DNA of 64,000 nt from an uncultured Granulosicoccus sp. (lineage in GTDB: Bacteria; Pseudomonadota; Gammaproteobacteria; Granulosicoccales; Granulosicoccaceae). This document shows positions 6,200 to 15,379 of this stretch, piece after piece. Under the pieces are notes generated by a model, which was not told the origin of the DNA, did not search any database, and was given only the letters and a program-made list of their open reading frames with translations. The stretch is taken from the NCBI GenBank assembly GCA_947495035.1, contig CANLXI010000007.1:124001-188000 (forward strand), given 5' to 3'. How positions within the stretch are numbered: position 1 is the first letter of the stretch; every line of letters starts with the position of its first letter. A program made the translations under genes and the position numbers.

Positions 6200-9127
6200 T
6201 CAGAGAGCGAATTTTTCCAGACCGAGACTCTTCACCTCATCGCTTGCTGCCGTCGTCTCATTGGTGACGATACCGGTGCTGGCCTTGGCGGGATCGAAAT
6301 AGGTCGCCCCGACACGCTGCAGGTCATCCAGGCTGACTCCCAGGATCTGTTGCCTGAAGGCACGTCGATGCTCGGCTGTTCGGCCAAACAGTTCCGCCTG
6401 AAAGGCGCTGCGTGCTTCACCGGCGGGGGAACCGGGCTTGTCAATTCCGCTGATGACATTGAGTATCGCCTCTTCCAGCTCACGCGGTTGGTGGGTCGTG
6501 CCTTGCAGCCAGTTGATGGACTCGTCGAAGTCATTCAGAGTGCCTGTCAGGCGTGGGTCGCGATAACTGTAGAAGCGAAACGAAGCCGTGTCGGAATCAT
6601 GTGAGGCTCCACCACCGTATGCTCCACCGGTCTCGCGGATGGCGCGGTGCAGATAGCCGTTACGCAGGAAAGGCCCCAGCACTGCCAGTGCGGCGGCATC
6701 CTCATGGGTGGATGCAACCGTCGGATAGGCCTTGGCGTTGAAGCTCACTTCGGTACTGGTGGTCCACAGCTGACGCACTTGCTCTCGCACAGGGGCAGGT
6801 GAGAATCGCTCGAAGTTCTCGACTACCGGCGCATCGCCAAAGGCGCGCCCCAGGCTCTGCTGAATGGTGGCAAGGTTCTCGTCCTCAGCCACGATCATGA
6901 AGCGTCGCGGGGCGTTTCGCAGAATACCGTGCAGCGTCTGCAGCCGTTCTGCCAGAGCGGCCATGGCAGACTCGTCGTCCAGCGTATCATCCAGTGCCTT
7001 CAGAGCCTTGATGCCTGCCAGTCCATTGAGCTGGTGTGAGAGTCTGATGGTTGGACTCATGCCACTGGCGGCGGCCATCATGGCCAGCATGTGGCCACTG
7101 CCCGTGACGCTCTGTTCTCGACTGGCACGCGTCTGCGCAATCAGCTCACGGATCCTTGCGTGTTCGTCAAATCGCACATCGGTCAGGGTATCGAGCATCA
7201 GGCTCGACAGTGCATCCGTGTTGCGCAGCAGAGCCTTGCCTCTCAACACCATGTATCCGGATACCGACTGTTCGTCATCCACGGCACCGCGTTGCAGGGT
7301 GTAGGCAGAGATACCGCCGGTGACCGACGCCTGCAGTGACTGGGTGTCCAGGTAGTCGCGTCCGCCGGAACCCAGTTCTGCCAGGAAACTGGTGTACAGC
7401 GGCAACACGGAAGACAGCTCCTGATCCAGCTGGGGCAGGTCGACAACGACATGTTCATACACCAGGCCATTGGTGCCCTGTCCGTACAGAATGGCAGGTG
7501 CCTGCTGGATGCTGTCCTCCTTGCACGAGGGAATATGCAGCTCAACAGGTACATCGGCCAGGGTGACCTTGGGCAGAATTTCCGGGTCATCCTCCTGTGC
7601 CTGACGTTCAGCCAGAGCTGCCGCCTGTTCCACGACCCGTGTCGTCTGTGACGCGTCGAATGAGGCTTTCATCCCGGCCAGTCGTTCACGTTCTGCCTGA
7701 TTGCGGCGTTCACTGATGGCACGATCGGGCGACAGTGTCAGTGTGACCCGATGCGGATTGTCCAGCAGCAGCTTGCGGATCAATCGAGGAATGAAGTCGC
7801 GATCCCGGGTGGCTTCGCGCAGACGCTCCAGTGCGGGGTCCAGATCGATGGCGGCCAGTGTATCGCCGCGCAACATGGCTGACGACAGACCACTGAGGAC
7901 CAGTTGCAGACCGAAAGGCATGCCATCGCCACGGATTTCCCGTTGACTCATTTCTATCTGATGCAGGACTGCCTCGATCTGCTCCTGCGGCACACCGTCT
8001 CGCGCCACGGTTTCGAGGACGTCCAGGATCATGGCTTCGGTGGCCTGGGCATGTTGGGGGTCGGAACCGTCGAGACCACAGGCGAAGACCATTTCCCGAT
8101 TGCTGTCTTCCAGACCGCACATGGGCGAGGGTGAACTTCCCAATTCGCTCTGTTCCAGCGCCTTCATCAGCGGTGATGCGCTGTTGTCGAGCAGTACGCT
8201 GGAGAGCAGGTGGGCCTGCAGGCGTTGGTCGAGATCGATACTCTCACCCAGCAACCAGCCGACCACCAGATGTGTCTTGTTGTCCAGATCCTCATCCTGC
8301 GTTGCGTAGGATTCCTGCACCCGGATCGGCGCGTGATAACGCTTGGCAGGTGTCACCTGGATTGTGCGGTCCAGCTTCTCGAAACGGTTCAGTACCTGAT
8401 CCTGAAAGCGCGTCTGCAACTCGTCAGGTGCCAGATTGCCGTAGGTCATGAACACGGCATTGGACGGGTGATAGTGAGTGTCGTAGAAGGACTTCAGTTC
8501 GTCGTAACTCAGGTCCGGAATGCATTCGGGATCGCCACCACTGTTGTAGTGGTAGGTGTTGTTCGGAAACAGATGCTTGCTGAGCGTTTGCCACAGGACG
8601 CTGGTGGGAGCGCTCATTGCGCCTTTCATCTCGTTGAAGACCACGCCCTTGAAGACCAGGTCGGTGGTGGGATCATCGGCCTTGTCGAATTCCACGCGGT
8701 GGCCTTCCTGGGCAAAGTCCAGCTCGTGCAGACGCGAGAAGAATACGGCGTCCAGGTAGACGTCCAGCAGATTGAAATAGTCTTTCCTGTTCTGGCTGGC
8801 AAAGGGGTAGGCCGTCCAGTCACTGGAGGTGAAGGCGTTCATGAAGGTATTGAGTGAACGCCGGATCATCATGAAGAAGGGGTCGCGAACCGGATACTTC
8901 TCGCTGCCGCACAGCACGGTGTGTTCCAGAATGTGTGCCACACCGGTGGAGTCGGTAGGCACTGTGCGCAGGCCGACCAGAAACACGTTTTCAGGATTGT
9001 CTGCTGCCAGATGGACGTGGGTCGTACCCGTGACGTCGTGCCGGAACTCATGCACATCGATATCCAGTGACTGGATATGGTGACTGCGCACGTGGGTAAA
9101 GGCGGGGTGGCTGACAGGTGTATTCAT
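6200..9127 (-). CDS. M16 (insulinase/pitrilysin) family metallopeptidase, PreP/Cym1-like
   Basis: A protein of about 975 residues, the full four-domain length of the M16C presequence-protease subfamily. The inverted zinc motif HxxEH is at residues 65-69 (AHILEH). It is followed by the conserved block CGSEKYPVRDPFF and SLNTFMNAFTSSDWTAYPF, with the third zinc ligand in VFNEMKGAM. No signal peptide is seen, so it is probably cytosolic and degrades peptides in a closed chamber. The frame is open to 9262; ATG 9127 (MNTPVSHPAF) is chosen because CAGGAG precedes it and family similarity starts there, with ATG 9178 as an alternative. It is transcribed alone, convergent with csrA and divergent from the ankyrin gene. 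Confidence 0.93.
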   Translation of the reverse strand: MNTPVSHPAFTHVRSHHIQSLDIDVHEFRHDVTGTTHVHLAADNPENVFLVGLRTVPTDSTGVAHILEHTVLCGSEKYPVRDPFFMMIRRSLNTFMNAFTSSDWTAYPFASQNRKDYFNLLDVYLDAVFFSRLHELDFAQEGHRVEFDKADDPTTDLVFKGVVFNEMKGAMSAPTSVLWQTLSKHLFPNNTYHYNSGGDPECIPDLSYDELKSFYDTHYHPSNAVFMTYGNLAPDELQTRFQDQVLNRFEKLDRTIQVTPAKRYHAPIRVQESYATQDEDLDNKTHLVVGWLLGESIDLDQRLQAHLLSSVLLDNSASPLMKALEQSELGSSPSPMCGLEDSNREMVFACGLDGSDPQHAQATEAMILDVLETVARDGVPQEQIEAVLHQIEMSQREIRGDGMPFGLQLVLSGLSSAMLRGDTLAAIDLDPALERLREATRDRDFIPRLIRKLLLDNPHRVTLTLSPDRAISERRNQAERERLAGMKASFDASQTTRVVEQAAALAERQAQEDDPEILPKVTLADVPVELHIPSCKEDSIQQAPAILYGQGTNGLVYEHVVVDLPQLDQELSSVLPLYTSFLAELGSGGRDYLDTQSLQASVTGGISAYTLQRGAVDDEQSVSGYMVLRGKALLRNTDALSSLMLDTLTDVRFDEHARIRELIAQTRASREQSVTGSGHMLAMMAAASGMSPTIRLSHQLNGLAGIKALKALDDTLDDESAMAALAERLQTLHGILRNAPRRFMIVAEDENLATIQQSLGRAFGDAPVVENFERFSPAPVREQVRQLWTTSTEVSFNAKAYPTVASTHEDAAALAVLGPFLRNGYLHRAIRETGGAYGGGASHDSDTASFRFYSYRDPRLTGTLNDFDESINWLQGTTHQPRELEEAILNVISGIDKPGSPAGEARSAFQAELFGRTAEHRRAFRQQILGVSLDDLQRVGATYFDPAKASTGIVTNETTAASDEVKSLGLEKFAL

Positions 9128-9336
9128 GAGTGAGGCGGACTCCTGATTCTGTGGCATGCGAGTTTTGATCTGTTTCATACGGTATCTGGCATCGCGAGTG
9201 GCAGAACTCGCAAAAATGCCAACCAATCCGTCAAGGGTGGGGTGTTCCGAGTCGATACGCAAGAGGTAAGGCGGGGGATTGCAAATCGAACCCGATACTC
9301 ACTCCAGAATAGTCAACTTACCCCGGCAATCAACTC

Positions 9337-11097
9337 GTGAAACTGCTGATCATCGTGTTAGCCATGCTTGCCACCGGCGCAGGTGCCTTGCATAGCTGGC
9401 ATACCCGCGGCCTGTATGTGAAGGCAGCTTTGCTGTCCGAGGCATTCAATCTGACCTCCCAGGTCAAACTGCGGGTGTCCGATCATTATCTGAAGCATGG
9501 TGTGATGCCTCATGACAACGCCGACGCAGGGCTGCCGCCACCCCGAAGCATCTACGGCACGAGCGTCAAGCGCGTGGCGATCAATCGTGGCGGTGTCCTG
9601 ATCGTCGATTTCGAGGACAAGATCGGCGCAAGATCGATGACATTCACCCCCGGCATCAGCCGTGTCAGTGGGCTGCTGAACTGGAATTGCACCAGTGATT
9701 CGATATCCCCACGCGTGCTGGAGAAACTCAAGCCGGCGTGCAGTTACCTGCCGTCGAGCCGCGAAAGCCAGTTGATGAATGCGATAGCCAACAAGGATCT
9801 GCCGAAGGTCGATTCCCTGCTGGCCAAGGGCGCTCAACCCGAAGCCGTGGTCAACGGCAATACGCCACTGATGCTGGCGTCCAGAATCGGCGATCTTGCG
9901 ATTGTCGAACGTGTGCTGGAAGCAGGGGCGTCGGTCGACAATGGTGCGCTCAGCTCGGAGCGCCGAACGCCTCTGATGGTTGCCATCACGAGCAACCATG
10001 GCGATGTGGTGGCCCTTTTGTTGAGCCATGGAGCCTCGGTTACCCAGCAGGATTATCGCGGCATGACAGCCATGGATCATGCCATTGCCACGGATCGTCG
10101 TCTTGGTGGCGAGCGATTCGTGCTGATGGTCTCGGCGCGCTTCAATCCACAATTTGCCGGCAGCCAGGATCAGCTGGAGATCCAGTCTCCCACACCGGCG
10201 CAGCACAGCAAGAACCAGCGCAAGCTGTATCTGGATTATCGTCGTGCGGCGCGGGAATGCCATGTGCAGAGAATGACATCACTGTTGGAAGAGGCGGGTG
10301 ACCTGGAATCACCGGAACTGGTGGCTGGCCAGCCCTTGGTCAACCATATCCGGCGACCCGCCTGCAGTCATGCCCTGTTGGCTCATCTGCAGGGCAAGTC
10401 CAGCTACGAGAGCAGTCTGCAAGCCTACTTCGCAGAACAGGTGAAGCTGTGCAACATCGCGCGCATCGAAACGGCCATGCGTGACAATCCGTCCCTGTCG
10501 GTCATGTCGGTCTATCATGGCCAGTCGCATCTGGAACGAACGGTCAGTGCCGGATGTGCGGCGGTCGTGCAGATGATGGTCCGCGATGGTCAGCTGGCCG
10601 ATCGCCTGCCGAACGACGTGCTGGTGAACGCCATTCAGCAGGCCCCCCAGGAAACACTGGTGAAGCTGGTGGGGAACCTGATTGCCGTGGGAGCCAATGT
10701 CAACGGTCGAAGCCGAGAAGGGCAGACACCCCTAGCGGCGGCCATCGCCCTGGAGCAGCCGGTCGTGGCCAAGTATCTGGTTGATGCGGGTGCCGATGTC
10801 AACATGCCGACCCTGAATCGCTCGTTCCCGGTCATCGAGGCGACCAAGAAGGGTTACGAGCATCTGGTGCTGCAATTGATTGCCAAAGGCGCTGATCTGA
10901 ATGCTGCAGACACGTTCGGGCGCACGGCCTTGCTGGCTGCGGTCGGCAGAGATCGTCAGCGGGTGGTCGGTTCGCTGATCCGGGCGGGTGCCAATACACG
11001 GATCAGGGATGCCAATGGCATCGATGCGGTTCTGCTGGCAGACAGTCGCAATCTGCGCCAGATCAAGAAAATGCTGATTGCGAGCAGTGAGCAGTGA
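9337..11097 (+). CDS. Type IV pilin-like head domain fused to ankyrin repeats
   Basis: A protein of 586 residues starting at GTG 9337. Residues 1-18 are a hydrophobic anchor or signal (LLIIVLAMLATGAGAL) without the usual Gly-Phe-Thr-Leu-Ile-Glu prepilin cleavage site. Residues about 30-138 resemble the globular head of type IV major pilins: LSEAFNLTSQVKLRVSDHY, a Gly-Leu-Pro-Pro-Pro segment, SVKRVAIN, FTPGIS, then LNWNC and PACSYLP, giving a Cys118-Cys135 pair like the pilin disulfide loop. Ankyrin repeats follow at about 145-240 (GNTPLMLASRIGDLAIVERV) and 440-575 (GQTPLAAAIALEQPVVAKYL, GRTALLAAVGRDRQRVVGSL) around a less regular middle. It is probably periplasmic or surface-exposed. The role is unknown; binding a pilus or secretion component is an inference. 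Confidence 0.75.
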   Translation: MKLLIIVLAMLATGAGALHSWHTRGLYVKAALLSEAFNLTSQVKLRVSDHYLKHGVMPHDNADAGLPPPRSIYGTSVKRVAINRGGVLIVDFEDKIGARSMTFTPGISRVSGLLNWNCTSDSISPRVLEKLKPACSYLPSSRESQLMNAIANKDLPKVDSLLAKGAQPEAVVNGNTPLMLASRIGDLAIVERVLEAGASVDNGALSSERRTPLMVAITSNHGDVVALLLSHGASVTQQDYRGMTAMDHAIATDRRLGGERFVLMVSARFNPQFAGSQDQLEIQSPTPAQHSKNQRKLYLDYRRAARECHVQRMTSLLEEAGDLESPELVAGQPLVNHIRRPACSHALLAHLQGKSSYESSLQAYFAEQVKLCNIARIETAMRDNPSLSVMSVYHGQSHLERTVSAGCAAVVQMMVRDGQLADRLPNDVLVNAIQQAPQETLVKLVGNLIAVGANVNGRSREGQTPLAAAIALEQPVVAKYLVDAGADVNMPTLNRSFPVIEATKKGYEHLVLQLIAKGADLNAADTFGRTALLAAVGRDRQRVVGSLIRAGANTRIRDANGIDAVLLADSRNLRQIKKMLIASSEQ

Positions 11098-11157
11098 GCA
11101 GTGAGCAGTGAGTAGTGAGCAGTGAGCAGTGAGTAGTGAGTAGTGAGTAGTGAGTAA
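11084..11157 (+). repeat. Heptanucleotide tandem array (GAGCAGT/GAGTAGT) over the ankyrin gene stop codon
   Basis: About ten consecutive 7-bp units, mixing GAGCAGT and GAGTAGT, begin inside the last codons of the ankyrin gene (Ser-Ser-Glu-Gln then TGA) and run into the intergenic space. Because 7 is not a multiple of 3, a copy-number change would shift the frame only if it occurred before the stop at 11095-11097. Confidence 0.9.
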
Positions 11158-11178
11158 AACACTCGGCCGCTCGCGGGA

Positions 11179-12426
11179 TCACTCCAGCTTCAGCGTGCCC
11201 ATCAGGGACGGGTTGTTCATCGTGCCGTCGACGTTGCTGCCATTGCCGGCCGGATGCTTCCAGCCCCATTTGGTATCGCGGCCACCGCCATCATCATCAT
11301 CGTTCACCTGCAGCTCGAAGCCGAAGGGTGAGTCGACATTGATGCCTGCCGATGCCAGCTCGACTCTCAGTTCGTAGATGTCCTGCCGGAAGCGCGGTGT
11401 GCGCAGTCCGTCCGGACCCGCTCCCGGCCCGGTGACGAAGTCGTATTCCAGTGGCGCGGTGCTTGACGATGGACCTGACACCTCGCCGTCGAACGCGGGC
11501 TGTGTGACGTTGTCGGCCAGGGATACCGGCAGGATGCGGTGAAAGTCGTTGTCATCGTATTGTTCGAGCTTGCTGTTGTCGCCATCGATGAAGAACTCGA
11601 GACTGTCGTCCTGGGTCAGTTGCGTACCCGAATCCCGGTGGCGCTGGTTGTTGTCATCCACCAGCACCACGATGTACAGGTAGGTACCGTCATGCAGGGC
11701 AGCCCAGCGACGCAGAGGGCCGCCTGCATCGGCATTGCCGAAGTTATCGATCATCAGATTGTCGATGTACAGCGGCGCGCCACTGTTATCCGACTGTACC
11801 GCATTGGCCCATTGACCGGTCAGGGCTCCCTGTTCGTCTGTCGTTACCTCCCTGCCGTCGATCTCCGGTACATTCTCGGTCGCAATGCGGGGCACGATGA
11901 CATCGACCTCGTCGACATTGCCTCCGGTCTGGCCATTGGCCACGAAGGGGTCGGTGTCGTTCTGGCGTTCCTGCAGATTGCTGCGGCCATCGGAGTCGAA
12001 ATCGATGTCAGTCCGGTAGTCGCTGGTTGACAGGATTTCCACGGCACCATCGTTGCTCACCTCCAGCTGCTGGACCAGTTCGGCCAGTGGCAGGCTCTGG
12101 CCGCGGAAGTCCTCTACCCAGACGACGGTTGCCGTGTAGGAGCGACCGGCCTCCACATTGACTTCACCGCGCCAGCTGTTGCCATTGCCGATTCGTGTCA
12201 TGCTCAGGTTGGCACCATTGGAGAGCTGGATGGTGGGGCGAAGCAGGTTCATGTCCGGAACACCGGCGTTGATCAGCACATCGGGCAGGGCGATGCTCAC
12301 CTGAGGGGTCGCTTCGAGAGTGACGACCGTGTCGCCGTCCGAACAGGCCGTCAGCAGCAGGCTTGTTGACAAGGCCGCCAGTGCAGTTCTGGTCATCGAT
12401 ATCCGGTTCATGTGTGACACTCTCAT
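11179..12426 (-). CDS. Lipoprotein with calcium-type repeat and CBM9-like domain
   Basis: A protein of 415 residues with a lipoprotein signal (LLLTAC, Cys 28). A beta-sandwich-like N-terminal part is followed by DFDSDGRSNLQERQNDTDPF, a thrombospondin-3/EF-hand-like Asp-rich calcium site. The C-terminal 220 residues carry features of carbohydrate-binding module family 9-like domains (WAALHDGTYLYIVVLVDDNN, SLEFFIDGDNS, FGFELQVNDDD, KWGWKHPAG). It probably sits in the outer membrane or at the surface and binds a glycan or protein partner. Its ATG at 12426 overlaps the upstream stop as ATGA (ATG 12411 is an alternative), so it is coupled with the preceding membrane protein. Specific function is unknown. 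Confidence 0.8.
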   Translation of the reverse strand: MRVSHMNRISMTRTALAALSTSLLLTACSDGDTVVTLEATPQVSIALPDVLINAGVPDMNLLRPTIQLSNGANLSMTRIGNGNSWRGEVNVEAGRSYTATVVWVEDFRGQSLPLAELVQQLEVSNDGAVEILSTSDYRTDIDFDSDGRSNLQERQNDTDPFVANGQTGGNVDEVDVIVPRIATENVPEIDGREVTTDEQGALTGQWANAVQSDNSGAPLYIDNLMIDNFGNADAGGPLRRWAALHDGTYLYIVVLVDDNNQRHRDSGTQLTQDDSLEFFIDGDNSKLEQYDDNDFHRILPVSLADNVTQPAFDGEVSGPSSSTAPLEYDFVTGPGAGPDGLRTPRFRQDIYELRVELASAGINVDSPFGFELQVNDDDDGGGRDTKWGWKHPAGNGSNVDGTMNNPSLMGTLKLE

Positions 12427-13058
12427 TCCAGTGTGAAAGTCAGAGGCACGATGCGAGTTTCCTCACCACTGTCACTGGCCAGGTTTGCCAGCACGCCTAC
12501 AGCCAGTACGCCCAGGGTGATCTGTACCCAGCGACGTTGCAGCAAGGGGGGTGTTGTTTCGTCGGCCTGAGACGCCGGGGTCTCAAGGGCGAGCGGTGAC
12601 GAGTCTGCAGCCGGCAATGGAAAGGTGGCTTCCTTGAGCGTGCGACGGTAAGGGTCGAAGGCGAAGCCGCTGACGGTCCGGTTGCCGTTTTGATCTCCGG
12701 CCTTGACGTAGTATTCGATGGTGCGCAAGTCCAGATAGTCGGTCGGAATGGAGACGCTGTAGTAGCCGGTTTCACCGACAGGCTGCATGGGGGCTGCGGT
12801 ATAGGGCAATACACCGGCGCGACGATGATACAGGGTGACTTCCTGAAGCTCGTTATCCTCTTCCACTCGAACCGTGAATACCTGCGTCCGGTCTGCCACC
12901 ACATCGTTCAGCTCTTCGACTTCGATGAGCGGCGCGGTGGTATCCGGCGACTGGGCATGGCCGGGGAGCGCGAACAGGCACAACAGCAACAGCCATGGCC
13001 AGACACCCATGCCACGCCTGGCAGTTCCTCTGCACTCTGACTTGTCTGAACCGAACAT
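12423..13058 (-). CDS. Exported beta-sandwich protein with C-terminal membrane anchor
   Basis: A protein of 211 residues. A signal peptide (WPWLLLLCLFALPGHAQ) leads to an Ig-like segment of about 100 residues (VFTVRVEEDNELQEVTLYHR, YYSVSIPTDYL, IEYYVKAGDQNGNRT), the pattern seen in extracellular domains that describe bonding of a body to a surface or partner. A Pro/Ala linker and a hydrophobic stretch (WVQITLGVLAVGVLANLA) near residues 175-195 act as a membrane anchor with a short polar tail. It is the first gene of a two-gene operon with the CBM9-like lipoprotein. I do not recognise a named family; the pair may form an envelope complex. Confidence 0.75.
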   Translation of the reverse strand: MFGSDKSECRGTARRGMGVWPWLLLLCLFALPGHAQSPDTTAPLIEVEELNDVVADRTQVFTVRVEEDNELQEVTLYHRRAGVLPYTAAPMQPVGETGYYSVSIPTDYLDLRTIEYYVKAGDQNGNRTVSGFAFDPYRRTLKEATFPLPAADSSPLALETPASQADETTPPLLQRRWVQITLGVLAVGVLANLASDSGEETRIVPLTFTLE

Positions 13059-13244
13059 GGTGTACTCCGGATGGTGGTGGCCACCAGTATACGAGAGCTG
13101 GCAGTCTGTGCCACCGACTCGGGTGCTCTTGTGTGCCGGAATCTCGGCGCTGATTTGCTGATGCGGGTAAACTTGCCGGCCTGGCGCGCCCTGGATGGCG
13201 GCCCTGACAAGTTTCCAGTGTTACCCGGGGGCGGGGAGGTCTTC

Positions 13245-13733
13245 TTGAGAAACCGATATCTGCAGCTGTGCGCATTCCTGCATCAGTCGACAATGTGGGT
13301 CTGTCTGCTGTTGCTGGTGTTGCTGCTGTGTTCCCAGATCAGCATCGTCATTCTGCGTTACTGTTTCGGTGCCGGTTTTCTGGAGCTGCAGGACTTCACG
13401 GCCTATGTCTTCGCCAGTCTGGTCACGCTCAGTATTCCGGTGGCACTGGTCATGGATCGACATGTTCGCGTGGATGTCTGGCGAGAGCATCAGTCTGCAC
13501 GTCTGCGGCGGCGTATGGACAGACTGAGCGTGCTCGTATTGCTGCTGCCGGTATTTCTGCTGTGTCTCTATCTGGTCTATCCCGATATCGCCTATGCCTG
13601 GCAGATCCGGGAGGGCTCACGTGAGACCGGTGGTCTGCCGGGAGTCTACCTCGTCAAGACGCTGTTTCCACTCAGTTGCATTCTGCTGATTTTGCAGGGC
13701 GGCGCGTCATTGATGTCCGGACAATCCAGCTGA
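13245..13733 (+). CDS. TRAP transporter small permease (DctQ-type)
   Basis: The product has about 162 residues and four transmembrane segments: LLLLVLLLCSQISIVILRY, LQDFTAYVFASLVTLSIPVAL, a segment after RMDRLSVL, and one near LVKTLFPLSCILLILQ. HVRVDVWR is the conserved cytoplasmic motif after helix 2. The frame is open from 13071. TTG 13245 is preferred because GGGGAGG lies 5 nt upstream and it gives the usual family length; ATG 13161 would add 28 soluble residues without a ribosome binding site. The subunit joins the large permease to form the membrane part of a sodium-driven solute importer. It overlaps the next gene by 1 nt (TGATG). Confidence 0.88.
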   Translation: MRNRYLQLCAFLHQSTMWVCLLLLVLLLCSQISIVILRYCFGAGFLELQDFTAYVFASLVTLSIPVALVMDRHVRVDVWREHQSARLRRRMDRLSVLVLLLPVFLLCLYLVYPDIAYAWQIREGSRETGGLPGVYLVKTLFPLSCILLILQGGASLMSGQSS

Positions 13734-15328
13734 TGCATGCCTCCAATCCGTTTCTGATCATTCTCTTCTGCTCACTGCTGGCAGGCATCCTGTCGGGGGT
13801 GCCCGTCATGCTGGTGCTGCTGGGCGTCCCCTTGCTGGTCGCCATTGCCGGTTCACTGGCAGGCAGCTTCGATCTGAGCTTCCTGCAGGCATTTCCGCAG
13901 CGCGTCTTCGGGCTGACCGGAAATACCCTGCTGATTGCGGTACCACTGTTCATTGCCATGGGCGTGCTGCTCGAGCGCTCCCACACGGCCGAACGCATGC
14001 TGCTGGTCATGGCTCGCCTGCTGGGTGGATCTGCCAGGAGTCTGGCCTTCGCCGTGCTCATTGTCAGCGCGCTGATTGCCGCTTCCACCGGCATCATCGG
14101 CGCTACCATCGTGATGCTGGGGCTGATCAGTCTGCCGGCCATGACCCGCGCCGGCTTGCCGACCCGTCTGTCCAGCGGCCTCGTGTGTGCCTCGGGAACC
14201 CTGGGACAGATCATTCCACCCTCGGTGGTGCTGATTCTGCTGGGCGACCAGATTTCCAATACCTACCTGGAAGCGCAGCACGCGGCGGGCAACTTCGCAC
14301 CAGAGCCGGTATCGGTCGCCGATCTGTTCGCCGGAGCGCTGATACCCGGCATGTTGCTGGTCGGCCTTTACGGTCTTTATCTCGCGGTATATCTGAAGTG
14401 GCGGGGCACGGTTGTGGCACAGACGCCACCCGTTGAGGTTCAGGCCGAGACGGCAACACCGGGCATCGCCGGCGTCGGGCTGCCCGATCAGCTGACACCG
14501 GTGGTACTGCTGCAGGTGTTCCTGCCGCCGCTGCTGCTGATCCTGTCCGTGCTGGGCTCCATCCTGGCCGGTGTGGCGACGCCCACCGAGGCAGCATCCA
14601 TCGGTGCTGCCGGTGCCCTGTTGCTGGCCGCCAGCAATGTCTCCGGCAAGCGTCATGTCGGCTGGCTCAATCTGTGTGTGGTCATCGCCTTGAGTCTGCT
14701 GTTGACGCTGAACGCCGTACTGCCAGGCGGCATTCGGCACCATCCGGCGGGCCTGATGGTGGCCGGTTTCATCGTTCTGCTCACGGTGGCTGGCCTCCTG
14801 GTATCCAGCGTGGCCCTGTGGCAGCGGCAGGTGTTGCAGGCCGTGCTGCGCGAAACGGTACTGGTATCCGCCATGGTCTTCGGCATCATTCTCGGTGCCT
14901 CGATGCTGTCGCTGGTCTTTCGCGGTTTCGGTGGCGACGAAATGATCGAACATCTGCTGGGTGATCTGCCCGGTGGCCAGTGGGGGACTCTGCTGGTGGT
15001 GATGCTGGTGGTCTTTCTGCTGGGCTTCGTGCTCGAATTCGTCGAGATCATCTTCATCGTGGTGCCCATCGTCGGCCCCATTCTGCTGGCCAGCGATTTT
15101 GACCCGGTCTGGATAGCCATTTTGCTGGCGCTCAATCTGCAAACCTCCTTCCTGACACCACCGTTCGGCTTTGCCCTGTTCTATTTTCGGTCGGTAGCGC
15201 CACCGTCGCTGACCACGCTGGGTATCTACCGAGCGGTGATTCCATTTGTTGTGCTTCAATTGCTTGCGCTATGCTTGGTTGCCGTGTTCCCGCAGCTGGC
15301 AACCTGGTTGCCGGAACAGTTGAGTTGA
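13733..15328 (+). CDS. TRAP transporter large permease (DctM-type)
   Basis: A protein of 531 residues, longer than the common 425-residue DctM because of extra helices in the middle, as in the mannitol/keto-acid subfamily. Typical blocks are GNTLLIAVPLFIAMGVLLER, the loop CASGTLGQIIPPSVVLILLG, ATPTEAASIGAAGALLLA and, near the C-terminus, NLQTSFLTPPFGFALFYFRS. It catalyses sodium-coupled transport of the substrate delivered by the binding protein. The start is fixed by the TGATG overlap with the small permease. It belongs to the four-gene operon ending at 18716. Confidence 0.93.
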   Translation: MHASNPFLIILFCSLLAGILSGVPVMLVLLGVPLLVAIAGSLAGSFDLSFLQAFPQRVFGLTGNTLLIAVPLFIAMGVLLERSHTAERMLLVMARLLGGSARSLAFAVLIVSALIAASTGIIGATIVMLGLISLPAMTRAGLPTRLSSGLVCASGTLGQIIPPSVVLILLGDQISNTYLEAQHAAGNFAPEPVSVADLFAGALIPGMLLVGLYGLYLAVYLKWRGTVVAQTPPVEVQAETATPGIAGVGLPDQLTPVVLLQVFLPPLLLILSVLGSILAGVATPTEAASIGAAGALLLAASNVSGKRHVGWLNLCVVIALSLLLTLNAVLPGGIRHHPAGLMVAGFIVLLTVAGLLVSSVALWQRQVLQAVLRETVLVSAMVFGIILGASMLSLVFRGFGGDEMIEHLLGDLPGGQWGTLLVVMLVVFLLGFVLEFVEIIFIVVPIVGPILLASDFDPVWIAILLALNLQTSFLTPPFGFALFYFRSVAPPSLTTLGIYRAVIPFVVLQLLALCLVAVFPQLATWLPEQLS

Positions 15329-15379
15329 TCCAGCGACATCAGGCTGATTGCGTTGGCCCGATTTCCAATGAGGACCCCC

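Noticed and set aside
13853..15259. Long - strand open frame antisense to the TRAP large permease (468 codons)
   Set aside because: Gln/His-rich pseudo-protein with no domain; the opposite frame has strong DctM similarity.
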